DNA from: Rhizophagus irregularis
Lineage: Eukaryota; Glomeromycota; Glomeromycetes; Glomerales; Glomeraceae
Direction: 5' to 3'
Length of the DNA: 64,000 nucleotides
Assembly (NCBI RefSeq): GCF_026210795.1
Contig: NC_089448.1
Coordinates: 2,852,001-2,916,000 of the forward strand
In this document: in pieces, positions 1-11,267 of the stretch
Position numbering within the stretch: position 1 is the first letter of the stretch
How the letters are laid out: the number at the start of each line of letters is the position of its first letter
The notes under the pieces: generated by a model
Databases searched by the model: none
The model's input: the letters and a program-made list of their open reading frames with translations, nothing else
Told to the model about the DNA's origin: nothing
Program-made: the position numbers and the translations under genes

Positions 1-1
1 T

Positions 2-1236
2 GGTGATACATGGTGTGTTTATCCGACTTATGATTATACACATTGTTTATGCGATTCATTTGAAAACATCACTCATTCACTTTGTACCCTCGAGTTTCGC
101 ATGTCGCGTGAATCATATTATTGGCTTTGTGATGCACTTGAAGTTTATAAGCCTATTCAGTTTGAATATAATAGGTTGGTTTGTTTTAATTTGCCAATAC
201 TAAGAAAAAAATATTAATTTTTTTTTTTTCTATCAGATTAAATATTAATAATACAATAATGTCGAAACGAAAAATTGCCAAACTTGTTGATGAAGGATAT
301 GTTAAAGGATGGGATGATCCAAGATTATATACTTTACCAGCATTACGTAGACGCGGAGTTCCTCCTGAGGCAATAAATGGATTCGTTCAAGATCTTGGTG
401 TTACTACTTCAAATTCTACCATTCAAGTGTCACGTTTTGAAAAATATGTTCGTGATTATCTTGATGTTCACGTGCCAAGGTTGATGTTAGTTGTGGATCC
501 AATCAAGATAATCATCGAAAACTTACCTGATGATTATATAGAGGAATTAACCATTCCTTTTAAACCAAAAGATCCTTCTATGGGCGAGGTAAATACATAT
601 AATATAATTATAAAAATAATTTCGAATAGTTATTTATCCTTTCTTTTTACTTTATAGCATGTCGTTCCATTTAGTAAGATCGTCTATATCGATAAATCAG
701 ACTTCCGAGAACAGGATTCTCCAGATTATTTCCGACTTGCTGTTGGTAAAACAGTAGGTTTATTATATGTGGAACATTGTATTACTTGTACTGACTTAAA
801 AAAAGATTCAGAAGGAAATATTGAATATTTAATTTGCCGATATGAAAAAGGCCCGGATGTTAAGAAGCCTAAAACATATATTCAATGGGTATCAGAATCA
901 ACAAAACATCGGTCACCTATTCGTTTAAATGAAGTTAGAATTTATAATAATTTCTTTATGTCAGAAAATCCTTTGGCGCATCCCGAAGGTTACTTAAAAG
1001 ATATTAATCCCGATAGTTTAAAATTAGCTACAAATTCTTTAATCGAAATTGGATTAAATCAAGTCATTTCAAAATCTTTTGAGAATTCAAAGAAAGAATT
1101 TGAAACTGTTAGATTTCAAGCTATTCGTGTTGGATATTTCTGTCTCGATAAAGATTCTCTTATTAATGATGAAACAGAGAATAAATATATTCTTAATAAG
1201 ATTGTTTCGCTAAAAGAAGATCCTAAAAAGAATTAA
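2..1236 (+). CDS. GLN4: Glutaminyl-tRNA synthetase, C-terminal part (5' end outside window)
   Basis: This cytosolic class I synthetase charges tRNA-Gln. Three exons are visible: 2-174, 237-588 and 658-1236, giving 367 codons; both introns are GT-AG and the first has a TACTAAG branch site. Exon 1 encodes the end of the Rossmann catalytic core ([19 protein letters not shown], then [13 protein letters not shown]). Exon 2 opens with the class I signature in its eukaryotic GlnRS form, IMSKRKI. The rest is the beta-barrel anticodon-binding domain ([30 protein letters not shown]). The N-terminal domain and the HIGH motif lie upstream of the window. The final exon ends at TAA 1234-1236. Family assignment is strong because long blocks match eukaryotic GlnRS. 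The gene is co-oriented with uL4m, which begins 262 bp downstream. Confidence 0.93.
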
Positions 1237-1497
1237 ATAAAGATAAACTATACTTTGAAAAACTACAATTTAATTGTCATAATGTAAAAACGGAGCAATG
1301 TGATCTTAAACTACTAATCAAGGGCGGGTAAATTCCCCCCGGTTAAAATTATATAAAACATTGTTTAGTTATTCTTAAAAATTTAAGCCCGGCAAATGAT
1401 AAACAAACTTGGCTCGCATTATGACGGTTTTATGTGCCAATAAGACTACGAATTTCTGGATCACCTTGTAAATGATTATCTCATATCTTTTTTATCT

Positions 1498-2559
1498 ATG
1501 TGGTGGGCGAAAGAGTGGAGAACATTATTATTCAGACATTGGCAACGCCAACGAACTTTGCATACCAAATTTGTTTCAGAGGTAATTCTTGTGCATGTAT
1601 AGTGACTTGTTTGTTTTTATATTAATTAATTCCATCTGAATTATAGAATATATCAAAAGAAAATTTAATATCAACACAACCGAATGTTATACTTAAAGGT
1701 GATTTAATATTTCAAGTATCTTCTTTCTCATTATTTAATTATATAACTAACCCAATTCCTTCCTTTCTTTCTTTTTTGTGTACAAAATTATTAAGCTGTC
1801 TCACCTTTGCCAACTCATATTCAAGCATGGCTTCATGACTTTGAGACAAATACACCATTAGGAATAATAAATTTGGATCGGAGAGTATTTGGAGCACCAA
1901 TTAGAAAAGATTTATTACAAAGAGTGATTGTATGGCAACGGGATTGTTTAAGACAGGGAACACATTCTTCTAAAAATAGAAGTGAGGTAAGAGGAACTAC
2001 TAGAAAATGGGCAAAACAAAAGGGAAGAGGAAAAGCTAGAGTCGGAAGTCATCGAGCACCTCACTTCAGAGGTGGTAAGTATCTATTTCATCAATTAACG
2101 TATTTCGAATATATATATTAATCCATAAAATTTTGTTTTGGATAAGGTGGTGTCGCCCATGGACCTAAGCCACGGTCGCATTCTAGCGATTTACAAAGAC
2201 AAGTACAACTCTTTGGCTTACGATCCGCGCTAACAACGAAATTTGTGCAAAATCAACTTGTCATCGTTGAAAATTTAAAATTGAAATCGAGTAAGACACG
2301 AGATTTGTTATCTATTTTGGATAGAAATGTGTGGGATCCTCTTGCTGATTATAGGAAACAAGGTCATTCAATTTTGTTTTTGACTATGGATCATATGAAA
2401 GAATTGGATCTTGCGTCAAGGAATTTACAAAGAGTTCACGCTTTGAGTGCTAACGACATTGTTGAGGCAGGTGATGTTTACAATATCATGGGACATGAAA
2501 TACTTTTGATCGATCATAAAACAGTACGACAATTAGAAGAATTGCTTAGACCTCAATAA
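1498..2559 (+). CDS. YML6: Mitochondrial large-subunit ribosomal protein uL4m
   Basis: This is a component of the mitochondrial 54S/39S subunit lining the peptide exit tunnel. Exons are 1498-1581, 1647-1698, 1796-2074 and 2147-2559, which join in frame to 275 residues. The start [19 protein letters not shown] is basic and lacks acidic residues after position 6, as expected of a mitochondrial presequence. The uL4 fold shows in the loop [30 protein letters not shown] and in the C-terminal helices ([19 protein letters not shown]). A decayed copy of this gene lies at 34.1-34.5 kb. The 3' flank carries a relic of a second gene, discussed separately. The start is chosen because it is the only upstream ATG giving an in-frame join into exon 2. 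Confidence 0.9.
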
Positions 2560-2599
2560 ACATCTTTTTTAAAAATTGAATTCAAAATTGAAATAAAGG

Positions 2600-2790
2600 A
2601 TAGATATATCTTAAGGTTTCTTCAGTGGTAAATATATTTATAAATAAACTTTTTGTAGTATTGTAGTATAAGTACTCTTAATAAAAGTATTCAAATGAGA
2701 AAACGGTTTTGACATTTATAATGTAAATAATAATTAATATAAGTTTTATTCTAGCCACTAAAAAAATAGTCACAAAGACTTACGCGAACA
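2600..2790 (-). pseudogene. Relic of the 3' end of an mL57-like ribosomal protein gene
   Basis: Read on the minus strand, this stretch aligns by eye with the last intron and last exon of the intact gene at 34504-35459. The shared core is TTTATTTATAAATATATTT, followed by ACCACTGAAGAAACC here against ACCGGCTGAAAAAAC there. The intron side also matches (GAATAAA...ACTTAT...ACATTATAA). No open frame survives. It lies immediately 3' of uL4m, in the same convergent order seen at 34.1-35.5 kb, where the opposite gene is decayed. An alignment with statistics would firm this up. Confidence 0.5.
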
Positions 2791-2886
2791 CATGGAATTA
2801 GTATTATACAAAATCCTAAATTGAAAAATACAATTATTTTAAATTAAACTAGATTAGAACTATTAACCGGACCCAAATCATCAAAT

Positions 2887-4224
2887 TCAATCCTCAGTTA
2901 CTTTAGATTTATTATTCTTTTTTTTCTTTTTCTTTATATTTATAGTAACAGCGTTACCGGTATTAGTACTATCTTTATCTATAGTCTCTTTAGAAGAGAT
3001 GCTTATATTGTTTTTTAAATCACTCTCTTTTGAAGAGTCCTTTTTGTTATTTTTTACTTTACCAATCTTAAACTCGGATTTAAGATTTGTAATATGACTT
3101 TCTTCTTTAGATTTCTTCTTTTTCTTCTTCTTTAAAGAATCTCCTTTAACTTTTGCAGTACCTTGGATTAATCCCGTTTCATCAATATCCTGAATTAATT
3201 TACGTTCACTCGTGACTTCACTGTTGATGTCATTGCTTTCTTCATCATCAATAGAATTATCAACTTTAATCTTTTTAACATTTATCTTATCATGTTCATG
3301 AGAAGTTCTCTTCTTAGAAGTTTTGATTACTACTTTGTTTTCGGATTTTTTCTCCTCTGTAGGGCTATTTTTAATTTTCTTCATTTTCTTCATATTACTA
3401 TTATCTTTGCTTTCTCCATTAGCTTCCTTCCTTTTTGTTTCACTTTTCTTGTCACCATTAAATCCAGATTGTTTTGAAGAGTCAACATTTTCCATTTCTA
3501 CATTACTCTCCTGGATCAATCCAGTCTCCTGAATACAATTGTCTCCAGTAGCATTATTTCCCTCATTTGTTGATTTCTTTTTCTTCTTCTTTGGCAGCGA
3601 AATTACAACTCTATTTGTCCCGACATGATCGTCAATTTCACTATGTTTTGCAACGTTACTATGATTTTTCTTCTTTGCAGCGGTAGTTTTTTTACTATTT
3701 GGTTTAGTATTATCTTTACTCACATAACTCTCCCGAGTAGCCGCTATTTCGATCAATCTCATTTTCCCATCCTTATCCGGAACCAACGTTTGAGGTTTAG
3801 GATCTATACCTTTAGATATAAGAATGTCGCGTATTCTTGGTTTCTGTTTTGAAATTTTAAGTGGATCGCTTTTAGATAAAGTGTTAATGCTCTCATTAAC
3901 GCCATCACCATCATTATTCATATTATCTATCTCTTCTCTTTTAACTGATTTTTCATACTTTAACTTTTTATAATTTTTACTAGTAAAAATAACGGGATAA
4001 CCTTCTCTGATAAGCACGTGATCATCAGAAACTTCATCAAAATTTGGATGAGTAACAAAATAATTTGCAATCCTTTTTAAACTAATTTTCTTATTATCGG
4101 GTAATGCTTTTCCTGCATCACTTGATCTAAATTCGTTGATTTTCTTTAAAGCTTCTTCCTCAGTAAGATGTTCTTTAAATTTAACATTCCTGATAATTAA
4201 AGGATTATTGTAAACTTGATTCAT
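2887..4224 (-). CDS. Lysine-rich protein of unknown function
   Basis: Single uninterrupted frame of 445 codons starting MNQVYNNPLIIRNVKF; not recognised. Residues 1-85 look like a small folded domain (EEALKKINEFRSSDAGKAL, then ISLKRIANYFVTHPNFDEVSDDHVLIREGYP). A second ordered-looking stretch at about 128-168 contains PRIRDILISKGIDPKPQTL. The remainder is low complexity, with poly-lysine runs (KKKKKK in three places) separated by acidic and Ser/Asn stretches, and the phrase ETGLIQ occurs twice. Such a basic composition suggests a nuclear or nucleolar protein, which is inference. It is one of the few intronless genes in the window. It is convergent with uL4m and head-to-tail with the GCN20-like gene upstream of it. 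Confidence 0.7.
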   Translation of the reverse strand: MNQVYNNPLIIRNVKFKEHLTEEEALKKINEFRSSDAGKALPDNKKISLKRIANYFVTHPNFDEVSDDHVLIREGYPVIFTSKNYKKLKYEKSVKREEIDNMNNDGDGVNESINTLSKSDPLKISKQKPRIRDILISKGIDPKPQTLVPDKDGKMRLIEIAATRESYVSKDNTKPNSKKTTAAKKKNHSNVAKHSEIDDHVGTNRVVISLPKKKKKKSTNEGNNATGDNCIQETGLIQESNVEMENVDSSKQSGFNGDKKSETKRKEANGESKDNSNMKKMKKIKNSPTEEKKSENKVVIKTSKKRTSHEHDKINVKKIKVDNSIDDEESNDINSEVTSERKLIQDIDETGLIQGTAKVKGDSLKKKKKKKSKEESHITNLKSEFKIGKVKNNKKDSSKESDLKNNISISSKETIDKDSTNTGNAVTINIKKKKKKNNKSKVTED

Positions 4225-4573
4225 TATTTATAGAAATATCTCTTACAAAATAAATAATTTGTATCAAGAACTATCTTTAAAACGAAAGGTAAAGGTCAAA
4301 GGTGTTGTGAAATTAGTAATGTTCAAAAAACGTGGAGAAAAAAAAATTTCATTCGTGTACAATAAGTTTAATTTGATTGGACTAAAATAGAAAAAAAGAC
4401 ATCACAACATTGTTACACAAGTACTGAGATCTATTCTTCATAAGCAATATTAGTGACTAATCCCTTCTAGAATAACATTTTGACATAATATTATGATATT
4501 CATATATATACAGTACGTTAATAATAATATTGTGACTTGTATTTTATTCATAAATAAATAAATATCTATTTAA
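4225..4573. other. Short intergenic gap
   Basis: This gap separates the start of the lysine-rich gene from the stop codon of the GCN20-like gene, both on the minus strand. It must hold the promoter of the former and the 3' end of the latter. It is AT-rich and I see no further coding or structured feature. Confidence 0.5.
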
Positions 4574-7338
4574 TCAAGGCTCCTCTTTTGGAAGGATCAT
4601 TTGTCTGTATTGCTTAATTGTATCTCCATCAAACTTATTGACTTTTCCACCATCACAAACCCAAATCTCATTACAAACCGAATCAATGAATCTCTCATCG
4701 TGAGAAACAAGAATTACGCCACCTTTGAATTCTTTAAGAGCGTTCGTCAATGCATCAATTGAATCCATATCAAGATGATTGGTCGGCTATTTTATATTAG
4801 TTAAATAATTACGTATAAAAATATTAGTAAATTTATATAAATTCGTATGTTAGTTATAATAAGACTAATAGGACTATGATTTACCTCATCAAGAATTAAA
4901 ATGTGAGGGTTTCGTAAACCCAAACAAGCAAAGGTAACTCTGCTTTTTTGGCCTCCAGATAATGTTTCTAATGACTGTAAACCAGTCATTCCTGTGATTC
5001 CAAAATTTCCCAATTGTCTACGATATTCTTCCTCGCTTTTACCAGGATATTTCTGTGCCATAAAACCTACTGGACTGGTACCAAGATCTAATTGATCTAC
5101 ATGATGCTGCATAAAGTGCGCAAATCTAAGACGCCCATGTCGCTTCACTATACCAGATCGCGGCTCAAGTATACCTGTTAATAACTTGAGTAACGTCGAT
5201 TTACCTGAACCATTAGGACCTAAAAAAAAAATAATACGATAAATATATAAATGTGAATTTTAATTACAAAAGCATTAAAAAAAATTATAACCAACCAACA
5301 ACTGCAATACGAGAATCCAACTGAACGGAAAGATTAACATCTGTAAGAATATTATCGCCAGTTTCATATTTAAAACTAACATCATCTAATTGAAGAATAG
5401 GTGGACTAAGTGGATCTGGGTTTGGAAATCTAAAGAATTGTAAATCAAAAATTTTAATTATCGGATTAACCTACAAGTATTTTTAAAAACTTCTTTTGTT
5501 GACAATTACTTAAACGTCACAATAAATTCTATTTCTGGTGGATCCAAAACTGGAAGCTTTTCCAAAATTTTAATTTTACTCTGAGCTTGAGGAGCTCTCT
5601 TTGCATTATATCTCCAACGATCAATAAAATCTTGTAAATGTTGTCTATATTGCATTTGACTTTCATATTCACGTTGATGATTCTTGCGGCGTTCTTCTTT
5701 ATTAGCATAAAACTGTGCGAAATTGCCCTTGTAATAATCAAGCCGTTCCGAATGCTGATGTAAGATATCTGTCGCAACTTCATCAAGGAACTCTAAATTG
5801 TAACGAAATTTAAATTTCATTTTAGTAAAATATCACAAAAGTATAAAATGTTTGACTTAAATTTATATACCTCGGTCGTGAGAAACTACAAGTAGTGTAC
5901 TTGGCCATTTTTTTAAGTATTGCTCTAGCCATGCAACTGCGGGAATCTTTAAATAAAAGTTTCGTGATTAATTAATCACAATAATAATAATAATAATAAA
6001 TGATAATATATATCAGGTACTTACATCCAACATATTTGTCGGTTCGTCCAATAATAGTAGATCAGGACGACAAAACAATGCTCTAGCTAACGCAAGACGC
6101 ATACGCCAACCTCCGGAAAACGTCTTTGTTGCATTGTGATGTTTATCTGACGGGAACCCTAATCCAGATAAAATTGCTGCAGCACTTAAAATTCAATCAA
6201 CATTGATGAGAATTATCAAATTCATCATAATAAATGAATACTAAATTATCAAGTAAAATTACCGTGCTTCTGCCTTATCACTCTCAATATCTTCCAATTT
6301 TTGATATATATCTTTAAGACTTGCATTTAAAGATTCTTTCATTTGCTCAAGGTTAGTATCATCCATATTAGGATCTGGTGAAGTTTCAAGCTCATTAATC
6401 TGTGCATTTAATGATCTCTCCTCATTCAATAAATGTTCTCTCCAAACATCTGCACTTAACACAGCTTGAATAGCCTCGACATCATCACCAACCATCTACA
6501 ATTTTATTAAGTTGATCAATTCAATAATTATAATTATTTAAGATAATGTAATATACAAAGGTTAAAATATATGACAGTTTACCTCTTGTTCAACATGTAA
6601 AATACTAATATGCGTAGGCACGGCTATCTCTCTTTTTGATATAGTTCTTAACAATGTTGATTTACCTATACCATTCCTCCCAACTAGTCCATAACGTCTA
6701 CCGAATACCAATGTTAAGTTTGCATTTGAAAGAATTCCTTTACCGCCAAAGGAAATATCAAAGTTTTCAATTTTAACATCTTTAACCTTTCCTTTTGTCG
6801 ATGTATAATCAAGAATAGGATTAACTTGCATATAAAATTCATTATCGGCATTTTTATTAATCAATTTACTAGCCTCGTAATTAGATCTACGTTCACGTTT
6901 CTCTATTTTTGCTTTAATCTTTGCTTCTGCTTTTTCTAATTTCTTAGTGTCTACTCTAGTACCAACTTTCCTACCGCTCACAGCTTCCAGATCTATAGAT
7001 GAAGTAGCTAGACGCGCTGTTGCCGAAATGGAATTGCTCGTGAGCATGTTTACTGGTTGTTCTAACTTAGCAAGTCCATTTGTACTAGGCTTATCATTAA
7101 CCTTAGCAAAAAGTTTTGACAACTTTTCACAAAGTTGATGAATTCCTTCTTCATCGCCACCAGCATCAAGCAGAATCGGTCGAATAAAATCGCCGATCGC
7201 ATCTTCTCCGTCAACTATTGAAGGTGTTTCATCTAAATAACCTACTACATATTCTACGATCGCATCATCGATATCAGGAATTGACTGTCGTATAAGTTGA
7301 GATGCATTTCCAAGATCTGTTTCAGCAACCATAGCCAT
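4574..7338 (-). CDS. GCN20: ABC-F ATPase of the Gcn20/ABCF3 type
   Basis: This cytosolic twin-ATPase works with Gcn1 at the ribosome to activate the Gcn2 kinase in amino-acid starvation. Eight exons on the minus strand: 7338-6583, 6495-6263, 6184-6025, 5946-5871, 5792-5510, 5429-5296, 5219-4885 and 4786-4574, about 729 residues. The N-terminal region ([20 protein letters not shown]) matches the Gcn20-specific domain that precedes the ATPases. ABC1 has Walker [10 protein letters not shown], signature FSGGWRMR and Walker [13 protein letters not shown]2 has [17 protein letters not shown] and ILILDEPTN, the last spliced across exons 7/8. There are no membrane segments. I start at ATG 7338 (MAMVAETD); 7332 is the alternative. 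Head-to-head with LSM7. Confidence 0.93.
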
Positions 7339-7547
7339 AGCGAACTGAGCTATACAACCGAAAACGACCAGCCAAACCAAATGAGTAATAAATAAAAAAC
7401 TATTTCTTCAATCAGATGTTGATCAATCGATAAAAAATTTTTTTTTTATGGACGCAGTTTGTACTATTAAGGCATTCCTTATTAGGAAGCAATATTAATT
7501 CTATTTTTTTTTAAAAAAAAACACCACCATATATAACTTAGTATACA
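7339..7547. promoter_or_regulatory. Shared divergent promoter, GCN20 / LSM7
   Basis: Only 209 bp separate the two start codons, so both promoters must fit here. The stretch is AT-rich with T runs; no specific factor site is claimed. Confidence 0.5.
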
Positions 7548-8124
7548 ATGTCTGATAGAGTAATTATAATTCTTTATTTTTTTGTTAAATTGGTATTTAT
7601 TTATGTAACTGATTATTTTTCCTTTGAAAGGGCAGTAGAGGAAGAGGTGCACAACGTGGCAGAGGCGGCGGTAGAGGAGGAAGAGGCGGTAGTACTTTTG
7701 CACAGGATACAAAACCTAAAAAAGAATCAATACTGGATCTTTCAAAATATATGGACAAGAAAATACGTGTCAAATTTAATGGAGGACGTGAAGGTATATT
7801 TGAGTTTTTATTTTATTTCAACATTTTTAAATTATTTTTTAATAATTTTGAATAATAGTGATAGGGTCTTTAAAAGGACATGATCTCTTATTAAACCTGG
7901 TTCTTGACGATACTGAAGAATTTCTTAGAGGTAAATATTTATATAATCATTTATTTTATTATTATTATTAATTAAAATTAATTATTTTAGACCCTGAAGA
8001 TAATCGCTTACTAAATGATACTAGATCACTTGGATTAATTGTTTGTCGTGGACCAGCTGTAATATTAATATCTCCGGTGGAAGGAACAGAAGAAATAGAT
8101 AATCCTTTCGTACATCAAGAATAA
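7548..8124 (+). CDS. LSM7: U6 snRNA-associated Sm-like protein LSm7
   Basis: This is a subunit of the Lsm1-7 (mRNA decay) and Lsm2-8 (U6 snRNP) rings. Exons are 7548-7559, 7631-7793, 7859-7930 and 7991-8124, joined in frame to 126 residues; exon 1 encodes only MSDR. After an Arg/Gly-rich N-terminus (RGRGAQRGRGGGRGGRGG) come Sm motif 1 (SILDLSKYMDKKIRVKFNGG, GSLKGHDLLLNLVLDD) and Sm motif 2 (SLGLIVCRGPAVILISP), which contains the RG dipeptide of the RNA-binding loop. The Gly/Arg-rich extension before the Sm fold is typical of LSm7. Very short first exons like this are easily missed by gene finders. Confidence 0.92.
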
Positions 8125-8186
8125 GGGATACTATTTATAAAAAATGTTAAACATTTAATGCGGGTTACTTTTAAGAATGTCAAAAA

Positions 8187-9063
8187 TTAATCCAATTTTT
8201 TATTAGCATATTTTTCTTTTTCTAATTGTTCTTCTTTAACTTTCATAAGTTCTCGATATTGTTCTTCGGATAATTTTGTAACTGGTGACCATTTTATTGC
8301 AGCTAACCAATCTAAAAAGCTGTGTTTCTTTTTTTTATTTTGAATATTTGTTTCTTTGGTATTATCATCAGGTATATTCTGGGATGTATTAGAAAGTTTT
8401 TTATCTTGATTTGATGATCTAAGAATTATTGTTTGTCTGTAATTATATATGGTAGAATAACATATTTGTCCCGCACCACATATAGTAGAGAATATAATAA
8501 ATCCCGGTAAAGCTGCTCCTCGTCCACCTTTTTGGTTCAAAATTTTTAACATAAGAAACCTTTAAAAAAGAAGTGTGTGCAACTATCAAAACTTTTACTT
8601 ACGGTTTAAAACTGACAAAAATCCACCAGTTAAACCGCCAGAAAATGTACTACTAATAAGTTCATCAATTTCTCTTGTTTGAGAATTTAATAATCCATAA
8701 TCAGGGTTTTTACTTTTTTGAAAAGATAAACAAGCATCTCTAATACCTATCAAATTTTAAATTAGGAAAATTTTTAAATTATAAAATTAAAACCGTTTTT
8801 TTTTTCGAACTTCTAGCTTACTGAAAAATGTTAACCCAAAAATTCCACAATTTATTCCTGTAAATATTGTAAAGTGAAATCTAGGTTTATTTTTTATATA
8901 CGCAACTAAATATCCTGTAGTTGCTCCTACTCCGGCTTAAAGAAAATAATTAATTAATTTAAAAAAGATGTAATCATTATTCCAAAAATTTAATTATTTA
9001 TATACCTGAATAAAAAGTTCCTCGGAGAATTTGATCGCGTGATTCTTTATCCGAAATATTCAT
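8187..9063 (-). CDS. Small polytopic membrane protein, Tim17/Tim22-like glycine pattern
   Basis: Four exons on the minus strand: 9063-9006, 8935-8822, 8746-8603 and 8527-8187, giving about 218 residues. Four Gly/Ala-rich hydrophobic segments can be seen: AGVGATTGYLVAY, FTIFTGINCGIFGLTFF, STFSGGLTGGFLSVL and ALPGFIIFSTICGAG. Small-residue packing in four segments resembles the Tim17/22/23 family, but I do not recognise a specific orthologue. The tail after segment 4 is basic and charged (KEEQLEKEKYANKKLD). The last acceptor is uncertain. The one used (after AAAAAG at 8528-8529) keeps the frame, whereas the better-looking acceptor near 8559 would not. The gene is head-to-head with GMPPA, 191 bp apart. 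Confidence 0.65.
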
Positions 9064-9254
9064 ATTTTTTTTTTTTCGCTTAAAAAAAATTGAGATTTTT
9101 TCAGTTCATCAGTTGTTAATAGGTTACACGATCGGATGTACTAATTGATGTACGATTTTGTACGATTTGTAGATCGAATTCAAATTCAAATCAAAAAAAG
9201 TTGCTTTCTTTGAACGCCCTTTTTTTTTTTAAAAAAAAAAAATTTCATTTGAAT
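9064..9254. promoter_or_regulatory. Shared divergent promoter, membrane protein / GMPPA
   Basis: 191 bp lie between the two start codons. A T10 A12 tract sits at about 9220-9242, just before the GMPPA start. No factor site is claimed. Confidence 0.45.
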
Positions 9255-10931
9255 ATGCAAAAAGCTATTATTCTAGTCGGTGGGCCTTCTCGTGGTACGA
9301 GGTTTCGACCACTTTCTCTTAATATCCCAAAGCCTTTGTTTCCAGTAGCGGGTCATCCAATCATCTGGCATCATTTGGAAGCATTATCGAAAATTGAAGG
9401 GTTGAAAGAGGTTTTATTAATTGGATTTTATGAAGACTCGATTTTTCAAAGATTTATTGATGATTCTACAAGAGAATTCCCAAAAATTAATATTCGGTAA
9501 ATAATGGATTCTTAATTTTAATAATAATTCGCGTCAAAATTGATTTAATTTTTAAAAATTTGTTTTAGATATTTTCGAGAGTATCAGTCTTTGGGAACTG
9601 CGGGCGGAATTTATCATTTTAGAGATGAAATTCAACGAGGTGATCCAAAACAAATATTTGTGCTTAATGCGGATGTTGCTTGTAGTTTTCCACTGGAAGA
9701 AATGTTGGAATTCCACAATACACATAAGGGTTTATGTACGATTTTAGGTACAAAGGTAATTAAATTATAAAAAGAACTTATTATTTTACATTCAATTCAT
9801 ATGTATATAATGTTTTTTTTATTAGGTTGCTCGTGAGGCTGCAAAAAGATATGGATATCTTGTTGCTAAACCCGAAAGTAATGAAGTTTTACATTATGTT
9901 GAGAAACCAGAAAGCTTTATTTCTGATTTGATTAGTTGTGGTATTTATTTATTTAACTGTGACATTTTCAATGAAATGAAAAATGCCATGGAAAATAAAC
10001 AACATCGAGTCGAGTATCCTTTTATAGATATCCCCATATAGGAATAATATACAATTTATTACTATAGATTTCCTTAACTACTTAATTTTGTAAATTAAAG
10101 TCGTGATCCGTTAGTAACTTCTGATGATGATAAACTTCGATTAGAGCAAGATTTACTTCGTTCATTGGCTGAATCCAAGAAATTATATGTCTATGTTACA
10201 ACTGACTTTTGGAGGCAAATTAAAACAGCTAGGTAAATATTATGATTATGAATTTAGTCGTTTATATATAAGGCATAATTTAATTAAATAGAACAATTTA
10301 TATAAAGTTCTGCAGTTCCTGCCAATGCATTATATCTAGAACAGTATTTGAAAACAAACCCTGATCGACTATTAAAAAATGAACAAGGTGGACCAACAAT
10401 TGTTGGTTGTGTTTATAAACATCCTACAGCATTTGTTGATCCAAGTGCAAAGGTTTGTTTCTTTATAATATGTAAAAGATTATTTTTTATTCTAAATTTT
10501 TTCTTTCATTTTCGATTAGATTGGACCAAACGTAACTATAGGACCTCGTGTAGTTGTGGGTAAAGGAGTTCGTATCAAGGATTCAATTATTCTTGATAAT
10601 GTAGAAATTAAAGCGAATAGTTGTATCTTACATAGTGTTATTGGGTGGGATTCAAAAATTGGAACTTGGGCTCGTGTTGAAGGCACGCCAGTAACAAATG
10701 AAGAAACCGTTATCACACAAAATGGCGTTAAAGTTCAATCGATCACCATTCTTGGTAAGCTACATTTTAATTTAAATTTTTATCCTTTAATTATGAAGTA
10801 AATTTTAACCCTCTAAACTTTTCTCAATAGCTAATGAAGTTATGGTCAAAGATGAAATTATTATTCGTAATTGTATTGTTTTACCCCATAAAGAATTGAG
10901 ATCTAATTGTCATAACGAAGTTTTGATGTAA
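9255..10931 (+). CDS. GMPPA: Mannose-1-phosphate guanylyltransferase alpha-type (GMPPA orthologue)
   Basis: This GDP-mannose pyrophosphorylase family member, in animals, is the regulatory alpha subunit that lets GDP-mannose restrain the catalytic beta subunit. Seven exons: 9255-9496, 9569-9755, 9826-10013, 10101-10232, 10308-10452, 10520-10754 and 10831-10931; 409 residues. The nucleotidyltransferase N-terminus reads ILVGGPSRGTRFRPLSLN, whereas the catalytic beta type has a GGYGTRLRPLT-like loop; the longer GGPxxGTRFRPLS form is the alpha mark. Then FVLNADV, VLHYVEKPESFISD and SCGIYLFN follow. The C-terminal left-handed beta-helix repeats end in IRNCIVLPHKEL, as in GMPPA. Intron 3 (10014-10100) has U12-type signals. 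A start at 9201 is excluded because that codon is not ATG. Confidence 0.93.
10014..10100 (+). other. U12-type (minor spliceosome) GT-AG intron in GMPPA
   Basis: The donor is GTATCCTTTT, a full match to the U12 consensus. The branch region is TTTCCTTAACT at 10070-10079, also a full match to TTCCTTAAC, about 23 nt before the AAG acceptor. Removing it joins GA|T as Asp in RVDRDPL and keeps the frame. Neighbouring introns in the same gene have ordinary GTAAxx donors. Confidence 0.85.
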
Positions 10932-11267
10932 AAATATTTAAGTAGGTTTTTATGCATATGGACAATGGTTTTATATTTGTTTTATTTGTTTAGTCTCCTA
11001 CTTCTCTTAAAATTTAAGAGGGTGATTTGAAATGAAATAGATAAAATATAATTTATTCATTATACCAATTTTAAATTATTATTAAAGGAAAAATAAAATC
11101 ATAACTAGAGTTTATCTATGAATAAAGGTATTATAATAAACTAGTTATAGGCGAGGCATCTATATCTATAGCTTATCCACATTCTACATATAGGATAATT
11201 ATAATCTTATTAAATAAAAATTTATATTCAACTTCCCTTCCCACCTTAACATGCTCTTCTTAAATAT
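10932..11267. other. Convergent intergenic gap GMPPA / AP-1 mu
   Basis: The 3' ends of two convergent genes meet here. AT-rich with an ordinary look; no coding or structured feature seen. Confidence 0.5.

Noticed and set aside
8187-8559. Acceptor at about 8559 for the last exon of the small membrane protein
   Set aside because: It leads to a stop codon after four residues given the strong upstream donor; the acceptor at 8528 keeps the frame, although its context is poor.
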